Origin: Promethearchaeota archaeon
GTDB lineage: Archaea; Asgardarchaeota; Lokiarchaeia; Helarchaeales; RDOG01
Length of the DNA stretch: 64,000 nt
Assembly (NCBI GenBank): GCA_011365055.1
Contig: RDOG01000004.1
Coordinates: forward strand, 124,001 to 188,000
Reading direction: 5' to 3'
A program made the translations under genes and the position numbers. The notes beneath the pieces were generated by a model that was not told the origin of the DNA, did no database searches, and saw only the letters and a program-made list of their open reading frames with translations. Positions 54,599-62,115 of the stretch are shown here, in pieces; within the stretch, counting starts at the first letter, position 1, and each line of letters starts with the position of its first letter.

Positions 54599-54754
54599 CT
54601 AAAAAAATAATCTTTGACAATAACTATTGAATGCCTGCTGAATCTCCACGCCAAAAATTCCTAAACTCATTAGACAACCAAATATTCCAATAATTATTAA
54701 TCCAATTATTAACAATATTTCTAATTGCTTGTTATTTATTACGGTTTCTTTCAA
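54599..54754 (-). CDS. Small single-TM protein (51 aa)
   Basis: TTG at 54754, 6 nt after GAGGG, opens 51 codons. A short basic/polar start, one hydrophobic helix (ILLIIGLIIIGIFGCLMSLGIFG) and a polar tail (IQQAFNSYCQRLFF) make it a plausible small membrane protein. It follows the PAN-like gene by 35 nt, in the same direction. Confidence 0.55.
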   Translation of the reverse strand: MKETVINNKQLEILLIIGLIIIGIFGCLMSLGIFGVEIQQAFNSYCQRLFF

Positions 54755-54789
54755 TTTATTCCCTCAATTTAATTAACCAAATAAAAAAA

Positions 54790-56094
54790 TTAAGTATAAA
54801 ATTCATTTTTCTTTGGTTTACTTTTAGGTTTTAACAGAACTTTTAAGAAATCATCCATTTGGATGTTTAGCTTATTTGGAATGTTTTTATCCAATAATTT
54901 ATAATTGGTCTCCTCCAATTTAAATTCTCTTTCAGCATAATTATTGATGGTTTTTCTAACAACTTCTTTTATATCTGCCCCAGATAAATTCAAACTTAAA
55001 GATGCTAATTCGGCTAAATTTACATTTGGATCTAAAGGCAATTCTCTAGTTCGTATTTTCCAAATTTCTTTTAATTCTTCTTCATTCGGCAAGGGGAAAA
55101 ACAATTTTTCATCAAATCTACCGGAACGAATTAATTCTTTATCTAATAATTCAGGTCTTGTTGTTGCACCTATTACTACAACATTATCCGATTCTGTGAA
55201 TCCATCCATTCTTACAAGAAATTGGGTTGATGTTCGACTTACTTCCCGATCACCATTTGAATTTAAAGTAGGTTCCCCACAAATGGCGTGTATTTCATCA
55301 ATAAATATAATGCTAATTTTATCATTTTTAATGGCCATTTTTATTGCACAATCAAACAATTTATCAACTAATCTGGCACCTTCACCAACATATTTTCTAA
55401 CAAATGCTGCTCCAGACGTGTGAAAGAAATTAGCATTTATTTCTTTTGAGATTATTTTTGCCATTTCCGTTTTTCCGCATCCAGGAGGACCTATAAAAAG
55501 AATTCCTTTTGGAACTTTCATTTTTTTTAGCGATTTATAAATTTCAGGACGGGTTTTTTTTAATAGAACAGGTAAAATAAGTCCTTTTTTTAATCGATTT
55601 TTGATTTCGTCATAACCTCCTAAATCAGAAAACTTTAAATTAATGTTACAAGGAGTTAACATTGATTTAACAAGGGGATCAACTGATTCGGGTAGTTTTG
55701 CGATTATCTGATAATTTTTTGTGGTAATAACTTTATCACCAATATTGAAATTATCCATAATATCGTTTGAAGTGCAATTTACAAAAATATCAGGACCGTG
55801 TTGAGTCTGTAATAAGAATTCAGCTTCGGAAAATTTATTTTTTACAGTAGCAGTAAAATACCAATGTTGTTTATTGTTATATAAATATGGATTGATAATT
55901 TCTGTTTTATTTTTATCATTATTAATATGTTTAATGTTATCTAATTTTCTATTCAAATAAATTACAGAATTAATTAAATCAATAGTTAAGTTTATTAAAT
56001 CCTTTTTGGTATATTTTAATAATAAATTTCTATTTTCGGTTGAGACCATATTTTCTAATTTCTTAATCTGATTTCTCGAAATTTTTACCACCAT
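54790..56094 (-). CDS. PAN-like AAA+ ATPase (proteasome-activating) with HbYX tail
   Basis: The 434-aa protein has the PAN/Rpt layout. An N-terminal coiled coil is followed by an OB domain (TQHGPDIFVNCTS ... FNIGDKVIT), then a single AAA domain with GPPGCGKT at 202-209. The pore-loop segment is AAFVRKYVGEG and Walker B is IIFIDEIHA near 263-271. The arginine fingers (RSGRFD) and the sensor-2 helix SGADIKEVV complete it. The last three residues, FYT, form an HbYX motif that docks on 20S proteasomes. I start it at the ATG at 56094, behind a TATA box and AAAGGGAA. PAN unfolds proteins for proteasomal degradation. That this copy works with the neighbouring UEV-RING protein is inferred. Confidence 0.85.
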   Translation of the reverse strand: MVVKISRNQIKKLENMVSTENRNLLLKYTKKDLINLTIDLINSVIYLNRKLDNIKHINNDKNKTEIINPYLYNNKQHWYFTATVKNKFSEAEFLLQTQHGPDIFVNCTSNDIMDNFNIGDKVITTKNYQIIAKLPESVDPLVKSMLTPCNINLKFSDLGGYDEIKNRLKKGLILPVLLKKTRPEIYKSLKKMKVPKGILFIGPPGCGKTEMAKIISKEINANFFHTSGAAFVRKYVGEGARLVDKLFDCAIKMAIKNDKISIIFIDEIHAICGEPTLNSNGDREVSRTSTQFLVRMDGFTESDNVVVIGATTRPELLDKELIRSGRFDEKLFFPLPNEEELKEIWKIRTRELPLDPNVNLAELASLSLNLSGADIKEVVRKTINNYAEREFKLEETNYKLLDKNIPNKLNIQMDDFLKVLLKPKSKPKKNEFYT

Positions 56095-56115
56095 TTTCCC
56101 TTTGAGAATAATAAA

Positions 56116-56134
56116 TATGGTTTTTATATATATA
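56116..56134 (-). promoter_or_regulatory. TATA-box promoter of the PAN-like gene
   Basis: On the minus strand GTATATATATAAAAACC is a strong TATA-like sequence centred about 32-36 nt upstream of the ATG at 56094. It fits a short leader carrying AAAGGGAA. It also supports that the N-terminal extension beyond 56094 is not translated. Confidence 0.55.
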
Positions 56135-56340
56135 CTTCGAGATTTTTTTTTCCAATAAAACCAATTAAACAAAAATAGTTTGTAGGAAACAGATTTTCTT
56201 ATTATGCTCCTTTTTTTCTTCTGCTAACTAATTTAAAATTCAATTATAATTTACTAACAGTTATATTTTTTAATTAATGGTTTTTTTGAATGATTTAAGA
56301 ATCAAATGGTGATTTTCTAAATGTAATCAAAGACTAATTA

Positions 56341-58152
56341 TTGTCATTGGCTAAAAGAGAAAAAAATTCAAGATATGAAAATAAAAAAAATGATGTGACT
56401 AAATTGCTCGAAAACCCACTTTTGCAAGTTAAAGGATATCGTGATTTTATTTATCTATTCGAAGATTATGGGGATAATAATACTTATGCAAAACAAAGTT
56501 CTAGTTCCTGGTATTGTGTTAAGGATCCACTAAGAAAAAATTTACTTGATTTACATCTTCAGGGAAAAATAACATTAGGAGTATATCTTCACATAAAACC
56601 AGAGCCCGGTGATTTTTTTAATGTTTCAATAAAGGATTTTCCAAGAATCCAAATTCCTTTACCTTGGACCCGATTTTTTGTAATCGATTTAGATGACCAT
56701 TATACAAATCGGAGTTATAAAATTACCATACCTAAAGAGAAAATGGAATTTGCCAAAACAAAATTAACAGAGGAAATATTAAAAGGAGGATTCAATGAAA
56801 ATCAATTTTTGACGGTTAATAGCAGTGGAAATAGTTATCATTTTTGGTTTGGATTTAAAAATGAATGGCCTACTATTACTTTTCGCTCAAAATTGAAGCA
56901 GATCGAATCTCAGTTTTTTTATCATTTTTACGAAAAAATTGGAGACCAATTCCAGTGTAAAAAAGAATTTAGGGATACTTATGGTGATTGTATTTTTAAC
57001 TTAGAATATTTTCCTAAACAGGACGATTTATTCTTATTTAATCACGAAAGCGTTGGTATTCCAATTAGATTACCTGGGTATCATAGAAAGAAAAAGGTAT
57101 TTGGAAAATTCTTAAGTAATTCTGATGGTTCTGAATTAAAAGATATTTCATTTTTCAAAAATAACTTATTATCCGATGATTTCATTAAAAACATAACATT
57201 TGAGAAACAAGTTAAAGATATCCGGTTTCATAAATTATTAATGCCCCTAATTAAACGGTTTTTAACCCCAAAAATAGATTCTAATAATTTGAAGAAAGAA
57301 AAAAATGTATTAATTCCAAAAACAAAATTACCATTAAAAAATTGTTTTTTAATTCTTAAATTTCAGTTTGAACAATTCGGATTTTCAAGAGACCACGATG
57401 TAAATGTCGCATTATTCACTCACATGATGCTAAAAGGCTGGAAAAAACATGAGATCCATGAATATATTAAGGGGATAACTGATAAATATGATCCTAAAAG
57501 AACTGAAAACATGTTAAAAGGAATCGAAAAAGGACTATTTTACTCCGCAAATGGAAGAATTAAACATCCTAAATGCATTCCAACATTATGTTCCAAAAAA
57601 TATAACGTTTGTATTGGAACAATGAATTGTAAAAATTGGATTCTTCGCGATAAAGATGGAAAAATTAAATCAGATTATAGATATTGGAAAGAAGTTAATT
57701 TTCGTCAGTATTTAAATGACATAAGAAAAATTCTACCAGGGTGCATGACGGATTTTAGAGGTATTGATTCTATTGAAAGAAGAATCTTGCATCTATTATT
57801 AATGGTCATTACATTAAAATCTGTTTTTTCTTTGAATAGAAATGAAATTAAAATGATTTTAATTGGATATAACAAAAGTGTAATAGAATCCAATAAAAAA
57901 TGCGGGGAAAATCTGAATTTGAATCCTGAAATAATCGAAGATGCTTTAAATTTGGTATTTAATTTTGATTTGGATAGAATAATAATAGGATGTTCCTGGA
58001 TACAGAATTATAATTTCTGTAAAAAAGATAGGGATTGTCAAGGAATTCATTACCCAGTGTTTAATATGATAAGGAAAATTCGAAATAGGGCTTCTAAATG
58101 TGGAAAATATTTTCAATTAAAGATGAAAAAATCAAAATTCATTAAAGCATAA
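56341..58152 (+). CDS. Archaeo-eukaryotic-type primase (PrimPol-like)
   Basis: The 603-aa protein has the AEP motifs. FFVIDLDDHY (D116, D118) matches the DxD metal pair, VNSSGNSYHFWFGF (S162-H167) the SGxGxH-W motif, and PIRLPGYHRKK (near 241-251) the third active-site region. Residues 330-440 contain a helical segment (DHDVNVALFTHMMLKGWKKHEI) and then four cysteines (KCIPTLC, YNVC, MNC). More Cys occur near the C-terminus. This layout, AEP plus a Cys-bearing domain, is common in plasmid and viral replication proteins. It would prime and perhaps copy the element's DNA. TTG at 56341 gives MSLAKRE; no strong ribosome-binding site is present. It is divergent from PAN. Confidence 0.8.
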   Translation: MSLAKREKNSRYENKKNDVTKLLENPLLQVKGYRDFIYLFEDYGDNNTYAKQSSSSWYCVKDPLRKNLLDLHLQGKITLGVYLHIKPEPGDFFNVSIKDFPRIQIPLPWTRFFVIDLDDHYTNRSYKITIPKEKMEFAKTKLTEEILKGGFNENQFLTVNSSGNSYHFWFGFKNEWPTITFRSKLKQIESQFFYHFYEKIGDQFQCKKEFRDTYGDCIFNLEYFPKQDDLFLFNHESVGIPIRLPGYHRKKKVFGKFLSNSDGSELKDISFFKNNLLSDDFIKNITFEKQVKDIRFHKLLMPLIKRFLTPKIDSNNLKKEKNVLIPKTKLPLKNCFLILKFQFEQFGFSRDHDVNVALFTHMMLKGWKKHEIHEYIKGITDKYDPKRTENMLKGIEKGLFYSANGRIKHPKCIPTLCSKKYNVCIGTMNCKNWILRDKDGKIKSDYRYWKEVNFRQYLNDIRKILPGCMTDFRGIDSIERRILHLLLMVITLKSVFSLNRNEIKMILIGYNKSVIESNKKCGENLNLNPEIIEDALNLVFNFDLDRIIIGCSWIQNYNFCKKDRDCQGIHYPVFNMIRKIRNRASKCGKYFQLKMKKSKFIKA

Positions 58153-58384
58153 TTTCATGTATGTTATTTAAAAACTTTAATTAAAAAAAATATTGAATTT
58201 TTTTCTTTCTTTTTTTATTATTGCCAATTTTTTTAATGATTTTTTATTTATTTTTTCTTATTTTATTCAATTCAATTCAATATTGTTTTAAATGGAATAA
58301 ATATAAATTTTCCTTTAATTTTATCAATTTGCAAAAAAAACAAGATATTTAAATATGTTTATCATTTATATATAATTGGTTTTC

Positions 58385-58650
58385 AATTATTTGAGGACCT
58401 TTTGTCGAAACCTTTTGGTTTCTGCGATTTGTTTAGGTTTTAAACCTTTGTTTTGTTTTAAGGATGATTAACTTCATCCTTATCATTTGAACGCAAGTTT
58501 TTTTTAAATCTTCCATATTTTTTGGTTTTTTTTAGATTTTTGTTTTTTTTAGTTTCTGAAATGCTATAAAAATCCTGGTGCAATTCCAAGGAAGCCAAAA
58601 CATTCAAAACCGTGGGCTTCTATTTGGAAGCTTTGACCTTTTTTGATTTA
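58385..58650 (+). ncRNA. Candidate structured RNA (four hairpins) with its own promoter
   Basis: A gene-free 550-bp gap holds a TATA region (GATATTTAAATATG near 58344 and TTTATATATAATT near 58366) followed by ordered stems. They are GAAACC-TTTT-GGTTTC (58407-58422), AGGTTT-T-AAACCT (58435-58447), and TAAGGATGA/TCATCCTTA (58459-58467 with 58474-58482). A fourth is TTCCAA-g-GAAGCC pairing with GGCTTC-tat-TTGGAA (58584-58596 with 58615-58629). A TTTGACCTTTTTT tract ends it near 58645. These stems are unusual in such A+T-rich DNA and are not explained by coding. It could be a small regulatory RNA or a long leader of the gene at 58706. Confidence 0.6.
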
Positions 58651-58705
58651 ATAAATCTTTGTTTTTTTGATTTATTGGAAATGAAGAAAAGGAGATGGTA
58701 TATAA

Positions 58706-60160
58706 ATGTCTATAACAAATATTAGGACTAATTTGGTAGAAAATTTTTTACCAATTCTTAAAAATAACCCAAATTATGATATTCAATTTAATGAAAAAGA
58801 CCAAAATTATGTAAAAAAAGCAGATTTAAAATGTATAATTCAATTAAAATTTCCAAATGAAGATGATAAAAGCTATTTTAATAATTATCTCTCAAAGAAT
58901 AAAATGAGCGATATAATTATCTTCGAAAATGGGCTTTCGTGCATTTTAAACTTATTTTTAATTACGATCAAAGATGATAGAGATAAAATTAGAAATTTTG
59001 TGAAGAAAAAGAAAAAGACTAGACAATGGAAGCTAAGATATTTAAACGCTAAAGAAATAATTTATCCAGACTATCGGGGTAAACGGAGTTATTTTTATCA
59101 AATGATAAATTATTTTCTGGATAAGCTTCAATCCAAACCCAATGGAAAAATTAATTTAGAAAATGAAAAAAATGAGTTAAAAAATAAAAAAGATAGCGTG
59201 AATTTAGTTTACAAAGATAAAATCAGCAAATTAGAAATCGGAGTTTTAGATACAGAAAATAATTTGAATCAATTACAATCAGAATTAGAAGAAGCTGAAA
59301 TACATTTTAAATTTCTTAATAACTCAAATCTTTTTGAAACCGCTAAAACCACCTATAATAAAATAAGTCAGGATATAGTAGATTTTGAAGAAAAATACGA
59401 AAAAAACGAACAAAATAAATGTAATTATCAAAGACAATTAGATGAAAAAATTAAAAATATTGATGATTGCCTAATAAATGAGATTAACAAAGTTGAAACG
59501 GAATCAAATGATTTAATCGATGAAATTAATCAAATAAATGAAAAAATTGATAAGTTCCTGGGTGATTCGAAGTTTAGATCACTTCAAATAGAAAAAATCC
59601 GTGAAAAAGCGATTTCCGACATTGAAAAAATTAAAACCGAAGCAGAATTAAAGAAAAAAGAAATAATCGCTGAATATGAACCAAAAATCCAAGAATTAGA
59701 AAAAGAAATAGAAACCTTGAAACAAGCAATTAATGAAAAGAGAAAAGAATTATATCATGCAAAAATTAATTTGAAATATTCTGAAGAATTATTAAACAAA
59801 GAAAAGGAAAAAATTGATGCAATTCGAGTAGAAATTGAAAAATTTAAATTTGTTTTAAATGACTTAAAAAAGAAGAAAGACCAATTACTAAATGAGCTTA
59901 AAGAAAAGTTAGCAGAGATTGATAATCGGGCAATTGGAAAAATTAAGCAGATTAGGAATTCATCTAAGCAATCAATATTACATGAAATTTTGCTTTTTAA
60001 TAGTCAACCATATACTTTTATTAATGAAAATGCAATAAAAGAACATTTTGGGGACAAGGGGCTTTGGGATTTTAGAAAATGGCTAGCTCAAAAAAGTTCT
60101 AATAGAAGATATACATCTGAATGGAGAGTTGTGGAACATAAGGTAAGTAAATATAATTGA
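58706..60160 (+). CDS. Coiled-coil protein sharing ends with 60174
   Basis: In this 484-aa protein, residues 1-140 resemble 60174 (IIIFENGLSCILNLFLI near 70, KKTRQWKLRYLNAKEI, then YFYQMINYFLDKL). Residues 150-415 are long coiled coils (for example EPKIQELEKEIETLKQAINEKRKE), and the last 65 residues match the C-terminus of 60174 (NENAIKEHFGD, WDFRKWLAQ, EWRVVEH). It is thus a 60174-like protein with a coiled-coil insert. GGAGATGG precedes the ATG. Nothing enzymatic is seen; a structural or partition role is possible. Confidence 0.65.
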   Translation: MSITNIRTNLVENFLPILKNNPNYDIQFNEKDQNYVKKADLKCIIQLKFPNEDDKSYFNNYLSKNKMSDIIIFENGLSCILNLFLITIKDDRDKIRNFVKKKKKTRQWKLRYLNAKEIIYPDYRGKRSYFYQMINYFLDKLQSKPNGKINLENEKNELKNKKDSVNLVYKDKISKLEIGVLDTENNLNQLQSELEEAEIHFKFLNNSNLFETAKTTYNKISQDIVDFEEKYEKNEQNKCNYQRQLDEKIKNIDDCLINEINKVETESNDLIDEINQINEKIDKFLGDSKFRSLQIEKIREKAISDIEKIKTEAELKKKEIIAEYEPKIQELEKEIETLKQAINEKRKELYHAKINLKYSEELLNKEKEKIDAIRVEIEKFKFVLNDLKKKKDQLLNELKEKLAEIDNRAIGKIKQIRNSSKQSILHEILLFNSQPYTFINENAIKEHFGDKGLWDFRKWLAQKSSNRRYTSEWRVVEHKVSKYN

Positions 60161-60173
60161 AAAGGTGGAGAAA

Positions 60174-60959
60174 ATGGCAAGTAATACAATAAATCACGAT
60201 TTAAATATAGAAATAACCAATAATCTAGATTTACCCATTAGAACAATAAATGATCCAACGCGTTTCAATCCTTTCATAAATGAAGAACCTATTGAATTTT
60301 ATTTGAAAAAATTGAAAACATACTCTGATAATGTAGAAATAATAAACGAAATTCAGCCAGATAATTTTCCTCCCTTAATCTTATTAAGTAATTTATCTTT
60401 GAAAAAATCGGAATTCATTAAAAAATATTTACTATCAGTTGATAATGGAATTTTGATTAAAAATTTTGGTCAAGATCTTATCTTAAATTTAAATGTTTTA
60501 AATTCTGATGATCAAGAAAAAATTAAGAAATTTCTTCGAAAAGAGAAAAAGGGAGAATTTAAAATGAATTACATTGAAGCATGTGAGATTTTCTTTCCTT
60601 CAACAAAAAATATAATTCATTTAGCAAAAAAGCAAAAATTTAAACACCGAACTGTTATACGAAATTATTTTCGAAATTTAATTGACAAGATTTTCGATAA
60701 AAATAAATTTAATAGCGAAGAAATAGAATTAAATTCATTCATTTTAACAGAATTGGAAAAAAATACTAGTTTAAAAAATATTAAAGAAAAATTATTCGAT
60801 AGAATATTAATTTACAGTAACACGGATGTGGCCCTGGTTAATAAAAAAGCTATAAAATTTTATTTTGGAAATAGACGTTTGAAGGATTTTAATAGGTGGT
60901 TAGGTCAACACCAATCATTAGAATATAGTTATCAATGGCGCGTGATTCATTTTAATTAA
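60174..60959 (+). CDS. LDLPIR/FNPF protein, hub of a small paralogue family
   Basis: The 261-aa protein carries the N-terminal block LDLPIRTINDPTRFNPFIN, then IEFYLKKLK, shared with 30663. Its middle (ILIKNFGQDLILNLNVL, MNYIEACEIFFPSTK) and C-terminal (NKKAIKFYFGN, KDFNRWLGQ, YQWRVIH) blocks are shared with 58706. The C-terminal block looks like a small helical domain with a conserved AIK-x-x-FG-x-x-x-x-x-DF-x-x-WL pattern. It is thus a link between three proteins of the window. ATG at 60174 behind AGGTGGAG. Unknown function. Confidence 0.65.
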   Translation: MASNTINHDLNIEITNNLDLPIRTINDPTRFNPFINEEPIEFYLKKLKTYSDNVEIINEIQPDNFPPLILLSNLSLKKSEFIKKYLLSVDNGILIKNFGQDLILNLNVLNSDDQEKIKKFLRKEKKGEFKMNYIEACEIFFPSTKNIIHLAKKQKFKHRTVIRNYFRNLIDKIFDKNKFNSEEIELNSFILTELEKNTSLKNIKEKLFDRILIYSNTDVALVNKKAIKFYFGNRRLKDFNRWLGQHQSLEYSYQWRVIHFN

Positions 60960-60972
60960 TTGGTGAAATTTT

Positions 60973-61260
60973 ATGCGAAGATCAATCAAATCCGAAGATT
61001 ATAATCCCTTTATTAATAAAAAATCAGAATGGCAAAAGAGAAGAAATATTAGAGAAAGGATAACTTCTTTAAAAGAGCAACCTTGTATTAAATGTTTGGA
61101 AATTAGTAGGAGTTTAGGGACCGTAATCAACAATAATGGTATAGGGAGAGAAAAAGATGTCATTAACTATCACGGTGACAAAATTATAGTATGTCTGCAA
61201 CATAAAATATATTATTCTTATCAAAAAAACCGAAATAAATTAAATATTTTTTATACCTAA
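60973..61260 (+). CDS. Small basic protein with Cys-His knuckle
   Basis: The 95-aa protein includes YNPFINKK (an NPFI echo of the neighbouring family) and QPCIKCLEIS with VCLQHKIYY. These give C-x-x-C and C-x-x-H ligands for one zinc. ATG 60973 follows GGTGAAATTTT and lies 13 nt after the previous gene. It may be a nucleic-acid-binding partner of the upstream proteins. Confidence 0.6.
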   Translation: MRRSIKSEDYNPFINKKSEWQKRRNIRERITSLKEQPCIKCLEISRSLGTVINNNGIGREKDVINYHGDKIIVCLQHKIYYSYQKNRNKLNIFYT

Positions 61261-61371
61261 TAAAATTTTCACATTTTCTTTTTTGAAAAAACCAATTTCC
61301 AAGATGGAATATAAATGAAATAAGTTTTAATTAATTCTAATATTTTAGTCCCGCTCTAAAATTAAAACAAG

Positions 61372-61380
61372 TTTAAATAT
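61372..61380 (+). promoter_or_regulatory. TATA-box promoter, leaderless gene
   Basis: TTTAAATAT is centred about 26 nt upstream of the ATG at 61402, with no ribosome-binding site between. That is the spacing for a leaderless archaeal transcript starting at the codon. Confidence 0.5.
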
Positions 61381-61401
61381 GATTTACCATATATTAGCTT
61401 A

Positions 61402-61992
61402 ATGTATCGTTTTTTCAATGATAACTTAGAAGCAATTGAAAATTTATCGCGTTTAAAAGAAGAATATAAAAGGGATATTCAAAATAAATCGTATTTAAAT
61501 TATAAAGGGAAGAAAAGAAAAAGAATCCATTCTGCAATGATGCTTTATGGAATGGAGATCTATCCCGAAAATATTAAAAAATATTTACTTTTAGAAATAA
61601 ATTCGTTAGAAAATCGAATAAATAATTTAAAGAAATTCTTATTGAGAGATTCAATCCGTGAAAGTTTTATAAATGACCAGAGGTTAGATCAACCATTAAA
61701 TGAAATTCAAACAATCAATTTAATGTTAACTTCCATGTCTACCGTGTCAAATTCTGGATCAGTCTTAGAATCTCGCGGATCAGTTTTAGAATCTCGTTCA
61801 TCAGAATCCCAACAAATTGAATTTTCGATAGATCGGGAGATTTCGAGCTTTGAAGGTATTTCTGAACGGTATGCTTCCATTTCGGAACAGTATACCTCTG
61901 AAGACAGTTCCTACCGACAAATAACAGGTGAAAATTTATCTGAAAGGAAATCTAATTCGCAAAAAGATACAATATTAAACGAAAGGGAATGA
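61402..61992 (+). CDS. Ser/Glu-rich hypothetical protein with tandem repeats
   Basis: The 196-aa protein has an N-terminal helical half (LEAIENLSRLKEEYKRDI, NIKKYLLLEINSLENRINNLKKFL) and a low-complexity C-terminal half. The latter includes a direct repeat SGSVLESRGSVLESRSS and imperfect ISERYAS/ISEQYTS. The DNA carries GGATCAGT-y-TTAGAATCTCG twice (61757 and 61778, roughly). The tail is probably disordered. Transcribed leaderless (TATA at 61372). Confidence 0.6.
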   Translation: MYRFFNDNLEAIENLSRLKEEYKRDIQNKSYLNYKGKKRKRIHSAMMLYGMEIYPENIKKYLLLEINSLENRINNLKKFLLRDSIRESFINDQRLDQPLNEIQTINLMLTSMSTVSNSGSVLESRGSVLESRSSESQQIEFSIDREISSFEGISERYASISEQYTSEDSSYRQITGENLSERKSNSQKDTILNERE

Positions 61993-62115
61993 CATTAAAC
62001 AATTCATTTTAAAAAAAAATCTAAATCGAAATTAAATTTGTCAAAAAAAAGTAAAAGGAGAAAATTTTCATTTATTTTTGAAAATCTTTTTCAATTATTT
62101 TTGATCTATTTTCAT

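Noticed and set aside
54944..55423. 159-codon ORF antisense to the PAN-like gene
   Set aside because: Shadow of a strongly conserved coding strand; no ribosome-binding site or domain.
58565..58630. Resemblance of CCTGGTGCAATTCC to a cobalamin-riboswitch core
   Set aside because: No B12 box or conserved surrounding stems; cobalamin riboswitches are essentially unknown in archaea. The hairpins are kept as an unassigned RNA.
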